A stretch of DNA of 64,000 bases from NCBI RefSeq assembly GCF_023546765.1, contig NZ_CP097484.1, forward strand, positions 3,876,001 to 3,940,000, given 5' to 3'. The DNA comes from Methylobacterium tardum (GTDB lineage: Bacteria; Pseudomonadota; Alphaproteobacteria; Rhizobiales; Beijerinckiaceae). Positions 24,866 to 31,854 of this stretch are shown one piece after another (the first letter of the stretch is position 1; each line of letters begins with the position of its first letter). The translations under genes were made by a program, and so were the position numbers. The notes under the pieces are model-generated. The model had not been told where the DNA came from and made no database searches. It worked only from the letters and a program-made list of their open reading frames with translations.

Positions 24866-25612
24866 ATGTCCGCTCCCCAGAACGCCGCCCTTGATCGGCT
24901 GATCCGGAAGCTTGATGGCATCACGGGCCTATCCGATGCTGACAAGCAGGCCATCCGGGGCTTGCCCGTCACGGTCAAGTCCATCGGACCTAGCGGCGTT
25001 ATCCTCCGCGAGAGCGATCCATCCCTGTATTGCTGCTTCATCCTCGACGGCTGGACCTACTGTCAGCAATCGCTCAAAGACGGCAGGCGCCAGGTCGTCT
25101 CGATACACGTCCCCGGCGACATGCCCGACCTCCAGGGCCTTCACCTGCCCGCCCCTGATTTCGGCATGGTGGCGTTGACCGGAGCTACCGTCGCCTTCCT
25201 CCCGCACACGGAATTACGGGCGCTGGTAGCAGCCTTTCCTACCGTGGCGGCCGTGCTCTGGCGCGAGACGCTGATCACTGCCGCCACCCATCGCGCTTGG
25301 ATCACGGGCCTCGGCCGCCGGGATGCGCAAGGGCGGCTCGCGCACCTATTCTGCGAGTTGTACGCCCGGCTGGCGGCGGCCGGCCTCAACGATGGAGACA
25401 CCATCCCGATGCCGTTGCGGCAGACCGACATCGCGGACGTGCTCGGGCTGACCAGCGTTCACGTGAACCGGGTGATGCGGGACCTGCGCACTGAGAACTT
25501 GGTCCGCCTGCGGAACCGCAGGTTGGAGATCCAGGACCGGCCAGCCTTGCGCGCCCTAGCGGAGTTCAACCCGCACTATCTACATCTGCCAAACGCCAGC
25601 GCCCATTCATAG
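24866..25612 (+). CDS. Crp/Fnr-family transcriptional regulator
   Basis: The 248-residue protein has a cyclic-nucleotide-binding-type beta-roll (residues ~20-130, CCFILDGWTYCQQSLKDGRR, VVSIHVPGDMPDLQGL), a dimerisation helix, and a C-terminal winged helix (MPLRQTDIADVLGLTSVHVN, RVMRDLRTENLVRLRNRRLE). No Fnr-type cysteine cluster is seen at the N-terminus. Many such regulators occur in alphaproteobacteria as stress or redox regulators. Here it is an extra gene between the tail genes and the protease and may control the element's cargo. Confidence 0.85.
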   Translation: MSAPQNAALDRLIRKLDGITGLSDADKQAIRGLPVTVKSIGPSGVILRESDPSLYCCFILDGWTYCQQSLKDGRRQVVSIHVPGDMPDLQGLHLPAPDFGMVALTGATVAFLPHTELRALVAAFPTVAAVLWRETLITAATHRAWITGLGRRDAQGRLAHLFCELYARLAAAGLNDGDTIPMPLRQTDIADVLGLTSVHVNRVMRDLRTENLVRLRNRRLEIQDRPALRALAEFNPHYLHLPNASAHS

Positions 25613-25706
25613 CGGCTCACGCACTGGTGAGACCGGACACCCCCCGCCTCTCGGCAGCGACGACGAGAGCGAGGGCGGCGAGGGCGTAGCGCATCTCGGC
25701 GAGCGC

Positions 25707-25925
25707 TCAGGCGTGGAGAGCGATAGGCGAAGACCGCTCGAAGATCACATCGGCGTTCTGCCAATGGTGTATCGCGGCCAGGGGAGCCAGATCCAAATTA
25801 GGATCCAATACATAGACTCGGATCAGGCTGGGATTTTCTGCGCGGTCTTGCACAGCCATAGCCTGCCACGGCTGCAGCCCAAGGTATTGGAGCAATTTAG
25901 CACCAGGATTGTTGAAGTCTGGCAT
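25707..25925 (-). CDS. Small protein encoded directly after the serine protease, 72 residues
   Basis: The ATG at 25925 lies three bases after the stop of the protease gene. The sequence contains MPDFNNPGAKLLQYLGLQPW, SLIRVYVLDPNLDLAPLAAI and HHWQNADVIFERSS. There is no signal peptide or membrane span. Tight linkage suggests it works with the protease as target, inhibitor or partner (inference). No family is recognised. Confidence 0.55.
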   Translation of the reverse strand: MPDFNNPGAKLLQYLGLQPWQAMAVQDRAENPSLIRVYVLDPNLDLAPLAAIHHWQNADVIFERSSPIALHA

Positions 25926-25928
25926 GGC

Positions 25929-27010
25929 TCACACCCCATGGCTTGATACTAGGCTTACTCCGAGTTCGTTAAGCGTCGGTTCCAGCGGCAAGCAGATAGA
26001 AAAACTTGAAGAGCCGGCCGCGATCAGACCGACTGCAAACTGCCCATCCTCAGTCACCACCAGCGATCCACTGTCCCCGGGCTGGGAGAACTGCTGCCCT
26101 CCATCTCCTACGATGGCCAATCCACCTCCAATATACACCAAAGCCTTAAACCGGTCAGCATTGTAAGGAATTGGTACCGGAGCAGATTGCACCCCGCGCA
26201 CCGTCCCACGCGTCAGTCCCGTGGTGCGTCCCACTTTCATAACGCGTACGCCGGCAGTCGGCACCATAATTTGGGCCGGCGTGTCGTACGTGCCATCCCC
26301 CTGCATCGATGTGACCCGATCTGGATTAACGACCTCGAAGATGGCGGCATCATGCAACTGTGCCGGGATGATGCGAGGGTCTCCGCTCAGGATCGGAATG
26401 GATCGGCTGTGCCGCCCCAGTGTCTCAGGAACTGGGTGAGTGCGGTCAGGCGAGGCGTCGAACGGAGCTGGCGACAGGATTGGCATCCCGTCTTCCATGT
26501 GGTTGCACCCACCTGTCACGTGGTTGTTTGACAGACCGAAGAGGCCGCCTGCGCGATCTTGAACCAAGCAGCCGAGACTGCCCGCCCCGTGGATCGAAGC
26601 TGGGTGGATCGAGCTACCGCAAGCAATTCGGCCGTTGTGCCGATAAGACCGCTTAGTGGTCGGCGGCTGAGGGGGAGCCGGGGAGGGTTGCTCTGCAATT
26701 GAGCTGAGCCGATCCAGTGCACCGTGACCCCTTCAATAAGGTGGGGCAGCCCCTTAGATCGCGTGGCCGGGATTGCACCCTTGGTGCAGATCGTCACAGA
26801 ATTGGACGACTCGTCATGAAAGACTGCGGTCACCATGAGGCGACTTAGAAGCTGATCGGAGCCGTCTGGTAGATCTGTTTCAGGCTTCGGAGGAAAGAGA
26901 GCAGATAGGGGCCTTCTGCTGCCCGGGGAGTCGAAGTCGTCGTTAACCAAAAACCCGTTGGACTTCGCCCACTCATAGAAGGCCAGGCCGATATCTGCGG
27001 CGTCTGCCAT
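25929..27010 (-). CDS. Trypsin-like serine protease (Nal1-like), one frameshift
   Basis: The reading frame starts at 27010 and shifts near the CCCC at 26585-26588 (reverse strand GGGG). One added G joins the two parts into about 360 residues. The N-terminal ~145 residues are a helper domain (MADAADIGLAFYEWAKSNGF). The protease part shows the triad: GLSNNHV (His), LHDAAIFEV (Asp) and QPGDSGSLV (Ser), plus VMKVGRTTGLTRGTV. This pattern is seen in Nal1-type bacterial proteases without a secretion signal, so it acts in the cytoplasm. It is cargo near the distal att site, and a defence or regulatory role is possible but unproven. Confidence 0.7.
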
Positions 27011-27133
27011 GATTTATTCTCTTTGGGGTAGCGGCGAGCGTCGTTCTGGGCGCCGCCAACAGCGAAGCTGACAAGCTTCCTTAGGGTAGGACGCCGCACG
27101 CAATCAACTGCAGGTAGTCACAAACAGCGGGGA

Positions 27134-27400
27134 CTATTGGCCGCTGGAAACCTCAGAGCTGCCTGCCTGTTTCCGCAGCCGTACCCCCGGCCCCTCGCCG
27201 TTCTCGCCGATGAAGATGACGCCAGCGCCTTCGAGAGCGGCTTGCAGCTTGGCACCAGTATCGGCGCGGCCGCCGATTGGGCCGTCTGTCGCCTCTAGCC
27301 GCGCCAGGGTCGGGTACGACACCCCGGAAGCCTTCGCGAGGTCCGCCTGCGACCACGCCAGAAGCGCGCGAGCTGCCTTCACCTGCCGGACAGAGAGCAC
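27134..27400 (-). CDS. XRE-family helix-turn-helix regulator
   Basis: The 88-residue protein has MLSVRQVKAARALLAWSQAD, then LAKASGVSYPTLARLEATDG, a Cro/CI-type HTH in the first 60 residues. The C-terminal segment VIFIGENGEGPGVRLRK is typical of this subfamily. A palindrome at 27416-27428 sits just upstream of its ATG and overlaps the -35 box of a forward promoter, so it probably represses that promoter and itself. Confidence 0.8.
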   Translation of the reverse strand: MLSVRQVKAARALLAWSQADLAKASGVSYPTLARLEATDGPIGGRADTGAKLQAALEGAGVIFIGENGEGPGVRLRKQAGSSEVSSGQ

Positions 27401-27415
27401 GCGGTCGCCTCTTCG

Positions 27416-27428
27416 ATAGAATTTCTAT
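27416..27428. promoter_or_regulatory. Putative operator palindrome
   Basis: ATAGAATTTCTAT is a perfect dyad (ATAGAA/TTCTAT around one T). A half-site TTCTAT recurs at 27459-27464, just past the -10 region of the forward promoter. Its place between the divergent XRE gene and forward genes fits an XRE operator. Confidence 0.6.
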
Positions 27429-27460
27429 TGACAGCCTGCATCGGCCGAACGATATATATT
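27428..27460 (+). promoter_or_regulatory. Putative forward promoter
   Basis: TTGACA at 27428-27433 is followed after 17 bases by GATATA (27451-27456), within the AT-rich GATATATATT. It should drive the operon of small genes beginning at 27567. Confidence 0.5.
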
Positions 27461-27566
27461 CTATCAGACACGGCTGGCGAGAGCAACGCGGCCGAGGCCT
27501 GACGCCTGCGCGAAAGCGCAGTCCCACGCACATTCCTGAAGCCTTCAGCCCCGGAGAACACCGGTT

Positions 27567-27941
27567 ATGGCAACGCTCTCTCTCGCCCTGAAGCCCTTAT
27601 TATCCAGGCCCCGCAGCCCGCAGCCCTTATTAGACCAGGGGCTCGGCCGGCAGCCGGGCCCCGTCACCATCGCTCTCGCGGCCATGCGGTCCGCGGATCC
27701 AGATCTGGATCGGCAGCGGCTCCGCGAACTGCGCCGCCGGATCGCCGACCGGATCGAGGCGGACATCGCCTTATTAGATGCTCTCGACGGCGACACGGAC
27801 CTTGAGGACGAGAACGAGCACGGTGGCGACATCCAGGACGAGCCACACGATCCTGAGGAGGACATGGGCGCCGAGGAGGACGAGGGCGTCGTCGGCCTCG
27901 TCGCCTTCGACGGCACCAACTACCGGAGGGTGCGGTCATGA
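27567..27941 (+). CDS. Hypothetical acidic protein, 124 residues
   Basis: MATLSLALKPLLSRPRSPQP starts a protein with a helical middle (RQRLRELRRRIADRIEADIA) and a very acidic tail (DEPHDPEEDMGAEEDEG). GGAG lies upstream. It is the first gene of a four-gene chain with start/stop overlaps. The function is unknown. Confidence 0.55.
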   Translation: MATLSLALKPLLSRPRSPQPLLDQGLGRQPGPVTIALAAMRSADPDLDRQRLRELRRRIADRIEADIALLDALDGDTDLEDENEHGGDIQDEPHDPEEDMGAEEDEGVVGLVAFDGTNYRRVRS

Positions 27942-28156
27942 AGGAACGCAACCCTGCCTTCGAGGTCGTCTCTCGCATGGAAGACGACGTTGCCAGCGTC
28001 GCGCGCTGGGCCGAGGTCTTAGGCCTGCTTGGCTCCACTCCTCACATGATCGACCCGAGCGCCATCCATGCCATTGCCGAACCGATCAGGGATATCGGCA
28101 AGCGACTCAATGAGCAGTGGAGTGAGGCGTTCGACATCGTGGCAGGTCGGCGATGA
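27938..28156 (+). CDS. Hypothetical protein, 72 residues
   Basis: This is coupled by ATGA to the genes before and after. It is a soluble helical protein (MEDDVASVARWAEVLGLLGS, IRDIGKRLNEQWSEAFDIVA). No family is recognised. Confidence 0.55.
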   Translation: MKERNPAFEVVSRMEDDVASVARWAEVLGLLGSTPHMIDPSAIHAIAEPIRDIGKRLNEQWSEAFDIVAGRR

Positions 28157-28557
28157 GTGCCGCCACCCGCCGCGCTGCTCTCGGCGCCATCCTCGCCGCC
28201 CCGCTGGCATCCGTGCCGGCAGAGGCGATTGTCCCGGCGCCGGGACAATCCGACCTCGCCCATGCCTGTGAGTGGGCTTCCGATCACTGGCACAGCATCA
28301 GTCCGCGATGCCGCGCGGAGAACTGGGACGACGATAAGCTGGATGCCGAGATGGACCTCTATGACGAGGTGTTCGAACGCGCACTGGCTGAGCCGTCTGC
28401 AACTCTCGCCGACCTGAAGGCTAAGGCTCGCCTTTGCCTGACTGACTTCGAGGCGCACGCGTTCCCCTTCCGGAACCCGGAGGACAACTCGGAGCCGGAT
28501 GACGGGACGAAGATGGTGCTGATGGTCCTGCGGGAGGTGATCAAGCTATGCGCCTGA
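28153..28557 (+). CDS. Hypothetical protein with Arg-Arg N-terminus, 134 residues
   Basis: MSAATRRAALGAILAAPLAS resembles a Tat-type signal (RRAALG then a hydrophobic stretch ending near PAEA). The remaining ~110 residues are acidic and helical (CEWASDHWHSISPRCRAENW). Similar ORFs with a twin-arginine-like start occur in prophage regions of this group (impression). It is coupled at both ends. Confidence 0.5.
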   Translation: MSAATRRAALGAILAAPLASVPAEAIVPAPGQSDLAHACEWASDHWHSISPRCRAENWDDDKLDAEMDLYDEVFERALAEPSATLADLKAKARLCLTDFEAHAFPFRNPEDNSEPDDGTKMVLMVLREVIKLCA

Positions 28558-28730
28558 TCTACGCCTTCCTCGCCGTCCGGATGCTCCGGCTCGCCCGCTT
28601 CGACCTCGCCCGGTCGGAACGCCTCTACCGTGATGGCGATGAGGCCTTCGAGCGGTCGCGAGAGCGGGTGCGGCTGGCCGAAGCTCTGGCAGATCGGGCG
28701 GACCTGCGGCCGCTGGCAGCGATGCGGTGA
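28548..28730 (+). CDS. Hypothetical basic helical protein, 60 residues
   Basis: This overlaps the preceding gene by ten bases. MRLIYAFLAVRMLRLARFDL is followed by SERLYRDGDEAFERSRERVR, an amphipathic start and a charged helix. It is the last gene of the chain; the paired hairpins follow. Confidence 0.45.
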   Translation: MRLIYAFLAVRMLRLARFDLARSERLYRDGDEAFERSRERVRLAEALADRADLRPLAAMR

Positions 28731-28741
28731 TGCAGGCGCCC

Positions 28742-28827
28742 AGTTGGCGTCTGCATCCACGCCCGCCCGGGTGAGTTTGAGGGGCACACGAGGGACGGGC
28801 GTGGAGATCGGCTTGAGCCGACCAACT
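28742..28827 (+). ncRNA. Structured element, copy 1 (nested hairpin)
   Basis: The inner stem CCACGCCCG (28757-28765) pairs with CGGGCGTGG (28796-28804), and an outer stem AGTTGG (28742-28747) pairs with CCAACT (28822-28827). The apical region contains TTGAGGGG. A related element follows at 28910-28978 with the same inner stem and the same TTGAGGGG. Whether it is an independent RNA, a 3' UTR element or a DNA site is unknown. Confidence 0.45.
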
Positions 28828-28909
28828 CAGGTTATGCTATGCGCCCGCTACAAGTCCAACATATGTGAGGATCTTGGCTCCGCCGAATGACGCACCTTGA
28901 CCCTAAAAC

Positions 28910-28978
28910 TTGGCATCCACGCCCGCGCTAGCAGCTTGAGGGGCTCACCAGGCTGCGGGCGTGGAGATCAACCGAGGT
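28910..28978 (+). ncRNA. Structured element, copy 2 (nested hairpin)
   Basis: CCACGCCCGC (28917-28926) pairs perfectly with GCGGGCGTGG (28955-28964). The loop contains GCTTGAGGGGCTCACC, against GTTTGAGGGGCACACG in copy 1. Weaker outer pairing (ACTTGG with CCGAGGT) parallels copy 1. Loop conservation with stem conservation suggests function. Confidence 0.45.
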
Positions 28979-29072
28979 CGATGCGTCATCCCTATGGAGA
29001 GCTGCGGCAGACGGTCGTCTTCATTTGATGCCCTTACGAACGCCGCTCGCGCATCCGGTGCAGGCGTTAAGC

Positions 29073-29213
29073 TTAGGCGCCTTGCGCGAGCCAGCCGAGA
29101 ACCGTCGCGCAGCGCTCAGCTTGGTCGCGGGTCAGTCCAGAGGCCATGACCTCACCGTTCCGGCAGACCACGAAGGTACCGTCGTCAATCGCGCGGATCT
29201 TGATTGAGGCCAT
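29073..29213 (-). CDS. Small conserved-looking protein, 46 residues
   Basis: The reverse-strand ATG at 29213 opens MASIKIRAIDDGTFVVCRNG, EVMASGLTRDQAERCATVLG, ending WLAQGA and a TAA. It resembles a small beta-beta-alpha module with strong coding composition. No neighbour shares its strand nearby. The function is unknown. Confidence 0.55.
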   Translation of the reverse strand: MASIKIRAIDDGTFVVCRNGEVMASGLTRDQAERCATVLGWLAQGA

Positions 29214-29382
29214 CGTCGCCGCTCTGCACCGGTCTAGCCGGCGGTGCGCAAGCTACGATTGTCGGACCTGGAAGTTGCCGGTCGCTAGGAGTTTTCGACA
29301 GGCAAATCCGCTGAGACAGCCTCGGTCGGCGGCGCACGCGTCTCGTTCGTAGTGGCTGGCAGACGGGAACAGACCGCGTCCG
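29214..29382. other. Non-coding stretch near the distal end of the element
   Basis: No supported gene here; it leads into the arm-type repeat. Confidence 0.4.
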
Positions 29383-29407
29383 TTTGCTACCGCTTTTGCT
29401 ACCCAAT
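29383..29407. repeat. Putative integrase arm-binding site, distal end
   Basis: TTTGCTACCGCTTTTGCTAC followed by CCAAT matches the proximal doublet at 10128-10151 except for one extra T. It lies about 116 bp from the distal att core in the same orientation. Confidence 0.6.
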
Positions 29408-29522
29408 TCGGTAGCACGGGCCGGGATGGAACAAGATGGAAACGGCGCCACGGGTCTAAAATACCCGACAGATCAGCGCGTTATGACACAGGATGGGACT
29501 AAGCGAGATGGCCGAGAGCGAA

Positions 29523-29561
29523 TTTCAAGACCGCTGCCTTAAACCACTCGGCCACCCTTCC
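29523..29561. repeat. Attachment site (att), distal end: orphan tRNA-Ser 5' half
   Basis: Identical over 39 bp to 10034-10072. It reads, on the reverse strand, as the tRNA-Ser 5' end through the anticodon loop, and the native tRNA promoter should lie beyond 29562. Integration therefore left the chromosomal 5' half here and rebuilt the gene with the element's copy. Confidence 0.85.
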
Positions 29562-29738
29562 CGGCGGCTTCCGCGACTGCACGGTTACGGCCCCGGCGGA
29601 GGGTGCGTCAACCGGAGAACAAGCGGTTGACCTCCCGCAACATTCCGCCTATCTCACCGCCCACGCCTGAAGCCGCTGAATGCAGCACGGGCGGCGCCCA
29701 GCCGTCCGCGTGCCAGACGGGCCGGGCCTAAAGCCGAT

Positions 29739-29812
29739 TGGGGGATAGTTTAACGGTAGAACGGTGGACTCTGACTCCTCTAGTCCTGGTTCGAATCCAG
29801 GTCCCCCAGCCA
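29739..29812 (+). tRNA. tRNA-Gln (anticodon CUG)
   Basis: The 74-base gene has acceptor stem TGGGGGA/TCCCCCA, discriminator G and encoded CCA. The D-arm contains AGTTTAACGGTAGAAC, the anticodon loop is CTCTGAC and the T-arm is CCTGGTTCGAATCCAGG. A terminator hairpin follows ten bases later. Confidence 0.96.
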
Positions 29813-29821
29813 CCACATCAG

Positions 29822-29852
29822 CCCGCCCGATCAGCGATCCGGCGGGTTTTTT
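29822..29852 (+). terminator. Intrinsic terminator after tRNA-Gln
   Basis: The stem CCCGCC/GGCGGG with a 13-base loop is directly followed by six Ts, a standard Rho-independent terminator. Confidence 0.85.
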
Positions 29853-30013
29853 CTTGTCCCAAACTCACCAGATCTCGTTCGGCATCCCTACAGGGATCAA
29901 GCGCGCTCAAATCTGCGCTCGGGCCGCCGGCCGAGGTTGGGTCTTTCCATTTCGCGCAGGAAACACCCCATCCTCTCGTTGACGCACCTCGCCGACGCCG
30001 CCTAGATCAAGCC

Positions 30014-30379
30014 ATGCGCTGGCGCCTGCACCAGACTGTACGGAGCCGCGCGGCCATAGGATTGCTCGCGCTCTACGCGCTGCTGCTTCAGGCGTTCCTC
30101 GGTTACGCCACGCCCACCGAAGCCATCCTGGGGACCGGTGCGGTGCTCTGCGCCGAACACCCGGCCGACGCTTCGGGCGGCGGGACGGTCAACAAACACA
30201 TCCATCCCTGCTGCACCGTGGTCCAGGCTTGGGCCTTGGCGTTGCCGAGCCTCGAACCGGCCGCGTCGGCATGGCCCTCCGCACCGATGGTCCGCCTCGC
30301 CTGGCGTCCCGAAGCCGAGCTTCCGAAAACCGGACCACCGCAGTGCGACGGCACCGCACGAGGTCCCCCCGAAGCTTGA
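30014..30379 (+). CDS. Small exported/membrane protein, possibly DUF2946-like
   Basis: The 121-residue protein begins MRWRLHQTVRSRAAIGLLAL, with a basic N-terminus and one hydrophobic helix (LLALYALLLQAFLGYA) acting as signal or anchor. It then carries Cys/His residues (VLCAEHPADASGG, HIHPCCTVV) and a Pro-rich tail. Small Cys/His proteins of the DUF2946 type are often found with copper or iron uptake genes, and here the PepSY and TonB-receptor genes follow. Metal handling at the membrane is likely but not certain. Confidence 0.55.
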   Translation: MRWRLHQTVRSRAAIGLLALYALLLQAFLGYATPTEAILGTGAVLCAEHPADASGGGTVNKHIHPCCTVVQAWALALPSLEPAASAWPSAPMVRLAWRPEAELPKTGPPQCDGTARGPPEA

Positions 30380-30421
30380 CGATCCCGTTCGCTGATCGCT
30401 CAAGCTCGGATAGCCTTTTCC

Positions 30422-31798
30422 ATGTCGATCCTTCTGCACGGCAGCGCCCCCGCATACGGGGCGCGCGCCGCCTTGCGAATCTCGCGCGACGCCGTCTATC
30501 GGGCGGTCTGGCGCTGGCACTTCTATGCCGGCCTGCTGTGCCTGCCGTTCCTGATCAGCCTGTCGGCGACCGGCGCGCTCTACCTGTTCAAGGACGAGAT
30601 CAACGGCAGCCTGTTCGCCTACCGCACCCAGGTCGTCCCGCAGGCCGTGCCCGCTCTCGGGCCGGACCGGCTGATCTTCAACGCCGTGCAGGCCGTGCCG
30701 GACGCGGCGCCCCTCTCCTACAGCGACCCCGCGACGCCCGATAGCAGCGCGGTGGTGACGCTGGCCTCGGGCGTGCGCCGGATCCTGGTCTACCTGGATC
30801 CCTATACCGGCGACGTGCTCGACCGCGTCGCGCGCGATGCGGAGTTCATGAATGTAGTGCGCGGGCTGCACAGCCTCGCCTATCTCGGAGCGTACGCGAA
30901 CGCCGTGATCGAGGTGGTTGCGGGCTTCGCCGTCATCCTGGTGGTGACCGGGGCCTACCTGTGGTGGCCGCGCGGTCGGGGCGGCGTGGTCAGCGTACGC
31001 GGCACGCCGCGACACCGCGTGTGGTGGCGCGACCTCCACGCGGTGACCGGCCTCGTGGCCGGCGCGGGCCTGCTGTTCCTGGCGCTCACCGGACTGCCGT
31101 GGTCAATCTGGTGGGGCCAGCAGCTGCGCACGTGGTCGAACGCCGCCGGGCTCGGCCAACCCGCCGCGCTCTGGTCGAATCGGCCGGTCTCGACGGTGCC
31201 GCTGCGCGAGCGCCTGTCGGAGCCCGGCTGGACGCTGCAGGACGCGCCGGTGCCGCGCTCGGGAGCCGCGCCCGCGGCGGGCACCATCGGGATCGATGAA
31301 GCCGCCGCGATCCTCGTCCGGCTCGGCATGCCCCGCGGCTACGAATTGGCGCTTCCGGTCGGAGCGGATGGGGTCTACGCGGCATCGGTCTACCCGCACG
31401 ACGTCACCCGCCAGCGGGTGATCGCGCTCGATCAGTATACCGGCGCACCGCTGCTCGACGTCCATTTCGCCGATCTGGGCCCGGTCGGCCGGGCCATCCA
31501 GTACGGGATCGGCATCCACAAGGGCGAGCACTGGGGCCGCGCGAACCAGCTCGCCATGCTGGCCTTCTGCCTCGCCACGATCCTGCTCGCCGTGACCGCC
31601 GGGACGATGTGGTGGAAGCGCCGCCCCGCCGGCGGCCTCGGCGTGCCGCCCTGGCCGCGGGACCGGCGCGTCGCCCTAACGGTGACCGCCCTGGTCGCCG
31701 TTCTCGGAGCCCTATTCCCGCTCACCGGCCTGGCAATCCTCGCCATGCTCGGGCTCGACCTCGCCGCGCAGCGGGTCCGCAAGCGGCCCCGCGCCTGA
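30422..31798 (+). CDS. PepSY-associated TM helix protein (PiuB-like)
   Basis: The 458-residue integral membrane protein has AVWRWHFYAGLLCLPFLISL typical of the PepSY_TM family near residues 22-45. Further spans lie near 160-185 (VIEVVAGFAVILVVTGAYLW), 200-225 (DLHAVTGLVAGAGLLFLALT), ~365-395 and ~415-445. Periplasmic PepSY-like segments lie between them. The family is linked to iron/siderophore reduction or release in the periplasm. The TonB-dependent receptor follows 56 bases later, consistent with one metal-uptake operon. Confidence 0.88.
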   Translation: MSILLHGSAPAYGARAALRISRDAVYRAVWRWHFYAGLLCLPFLISLSATGALYLFKDEINGSLFAYRTQVVPQAVPALGPDRLIFNAVQAVPDAAPLSYSDPATPDSSAVVTLASGVRRILVYLDPYTGDVLDRVARDAEFMNVVRGLHSLAYLGAYANAVIEVVAGFAVILVVTGAYLWWPRGRGGVVSVRGTPRHRVWWRDLHAVTGLVAGAGLLFLALTGLPWSIWWGQQLRTWSNAAGLGQPAALWSNRPVSTVPLRERLSEPGWTLQDAPVPRSGAAPAAGTIGIDEAAAILVRLGMPRGYELALPVGADGVYAASVYPHDVTRQRVIALDQYTGAPLLDVHFADLGPVGRAIQYGIGIHKGEHWGRANQLAMLAFCLATILLAVTAGTMWWKRRPAGGLGVPPWPRDRRVALTVTALVAVLGALFPLTGLAILAMLGLDLAAQRVRKRPRA

Positions 31799-31854
31799 TC
31801 GCGACGCCCTTCCGCGGCGACAGAGCCGCGCCATCGATCAGACGAGACCAGATC

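Larger units (their letters stand above)
10034..29561. mobile_element. Integrated element at tRNA-Ser, defective prophage-like, about 19.5 kb
   Basis: It is bounded by a perfect 39-bp direct repeat (10034-10072 and 29523-29561). The tyrosine integrase gene lies directly next to the tRNA, with RHH and excisionase genes following. The cargo includes a replicative helicase, repeat-rich putative origin, terminase-small-like gene, tail hub, tape-measure genes, regulators and a protease. No gene for capsid, portal, protease/scaffold, large terminase, holin or tail fibre is recognisable. It is therefore either a decayed prophage or a satellite that borrows capsids. One IS5-type element has inserted into it. 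Confidence 0.85.

Noticed and set aside
29519..29561. Second complete tRNA-Ser gene
   Set aside because: Only the 5' 39 bases are present; it is the att duplication.
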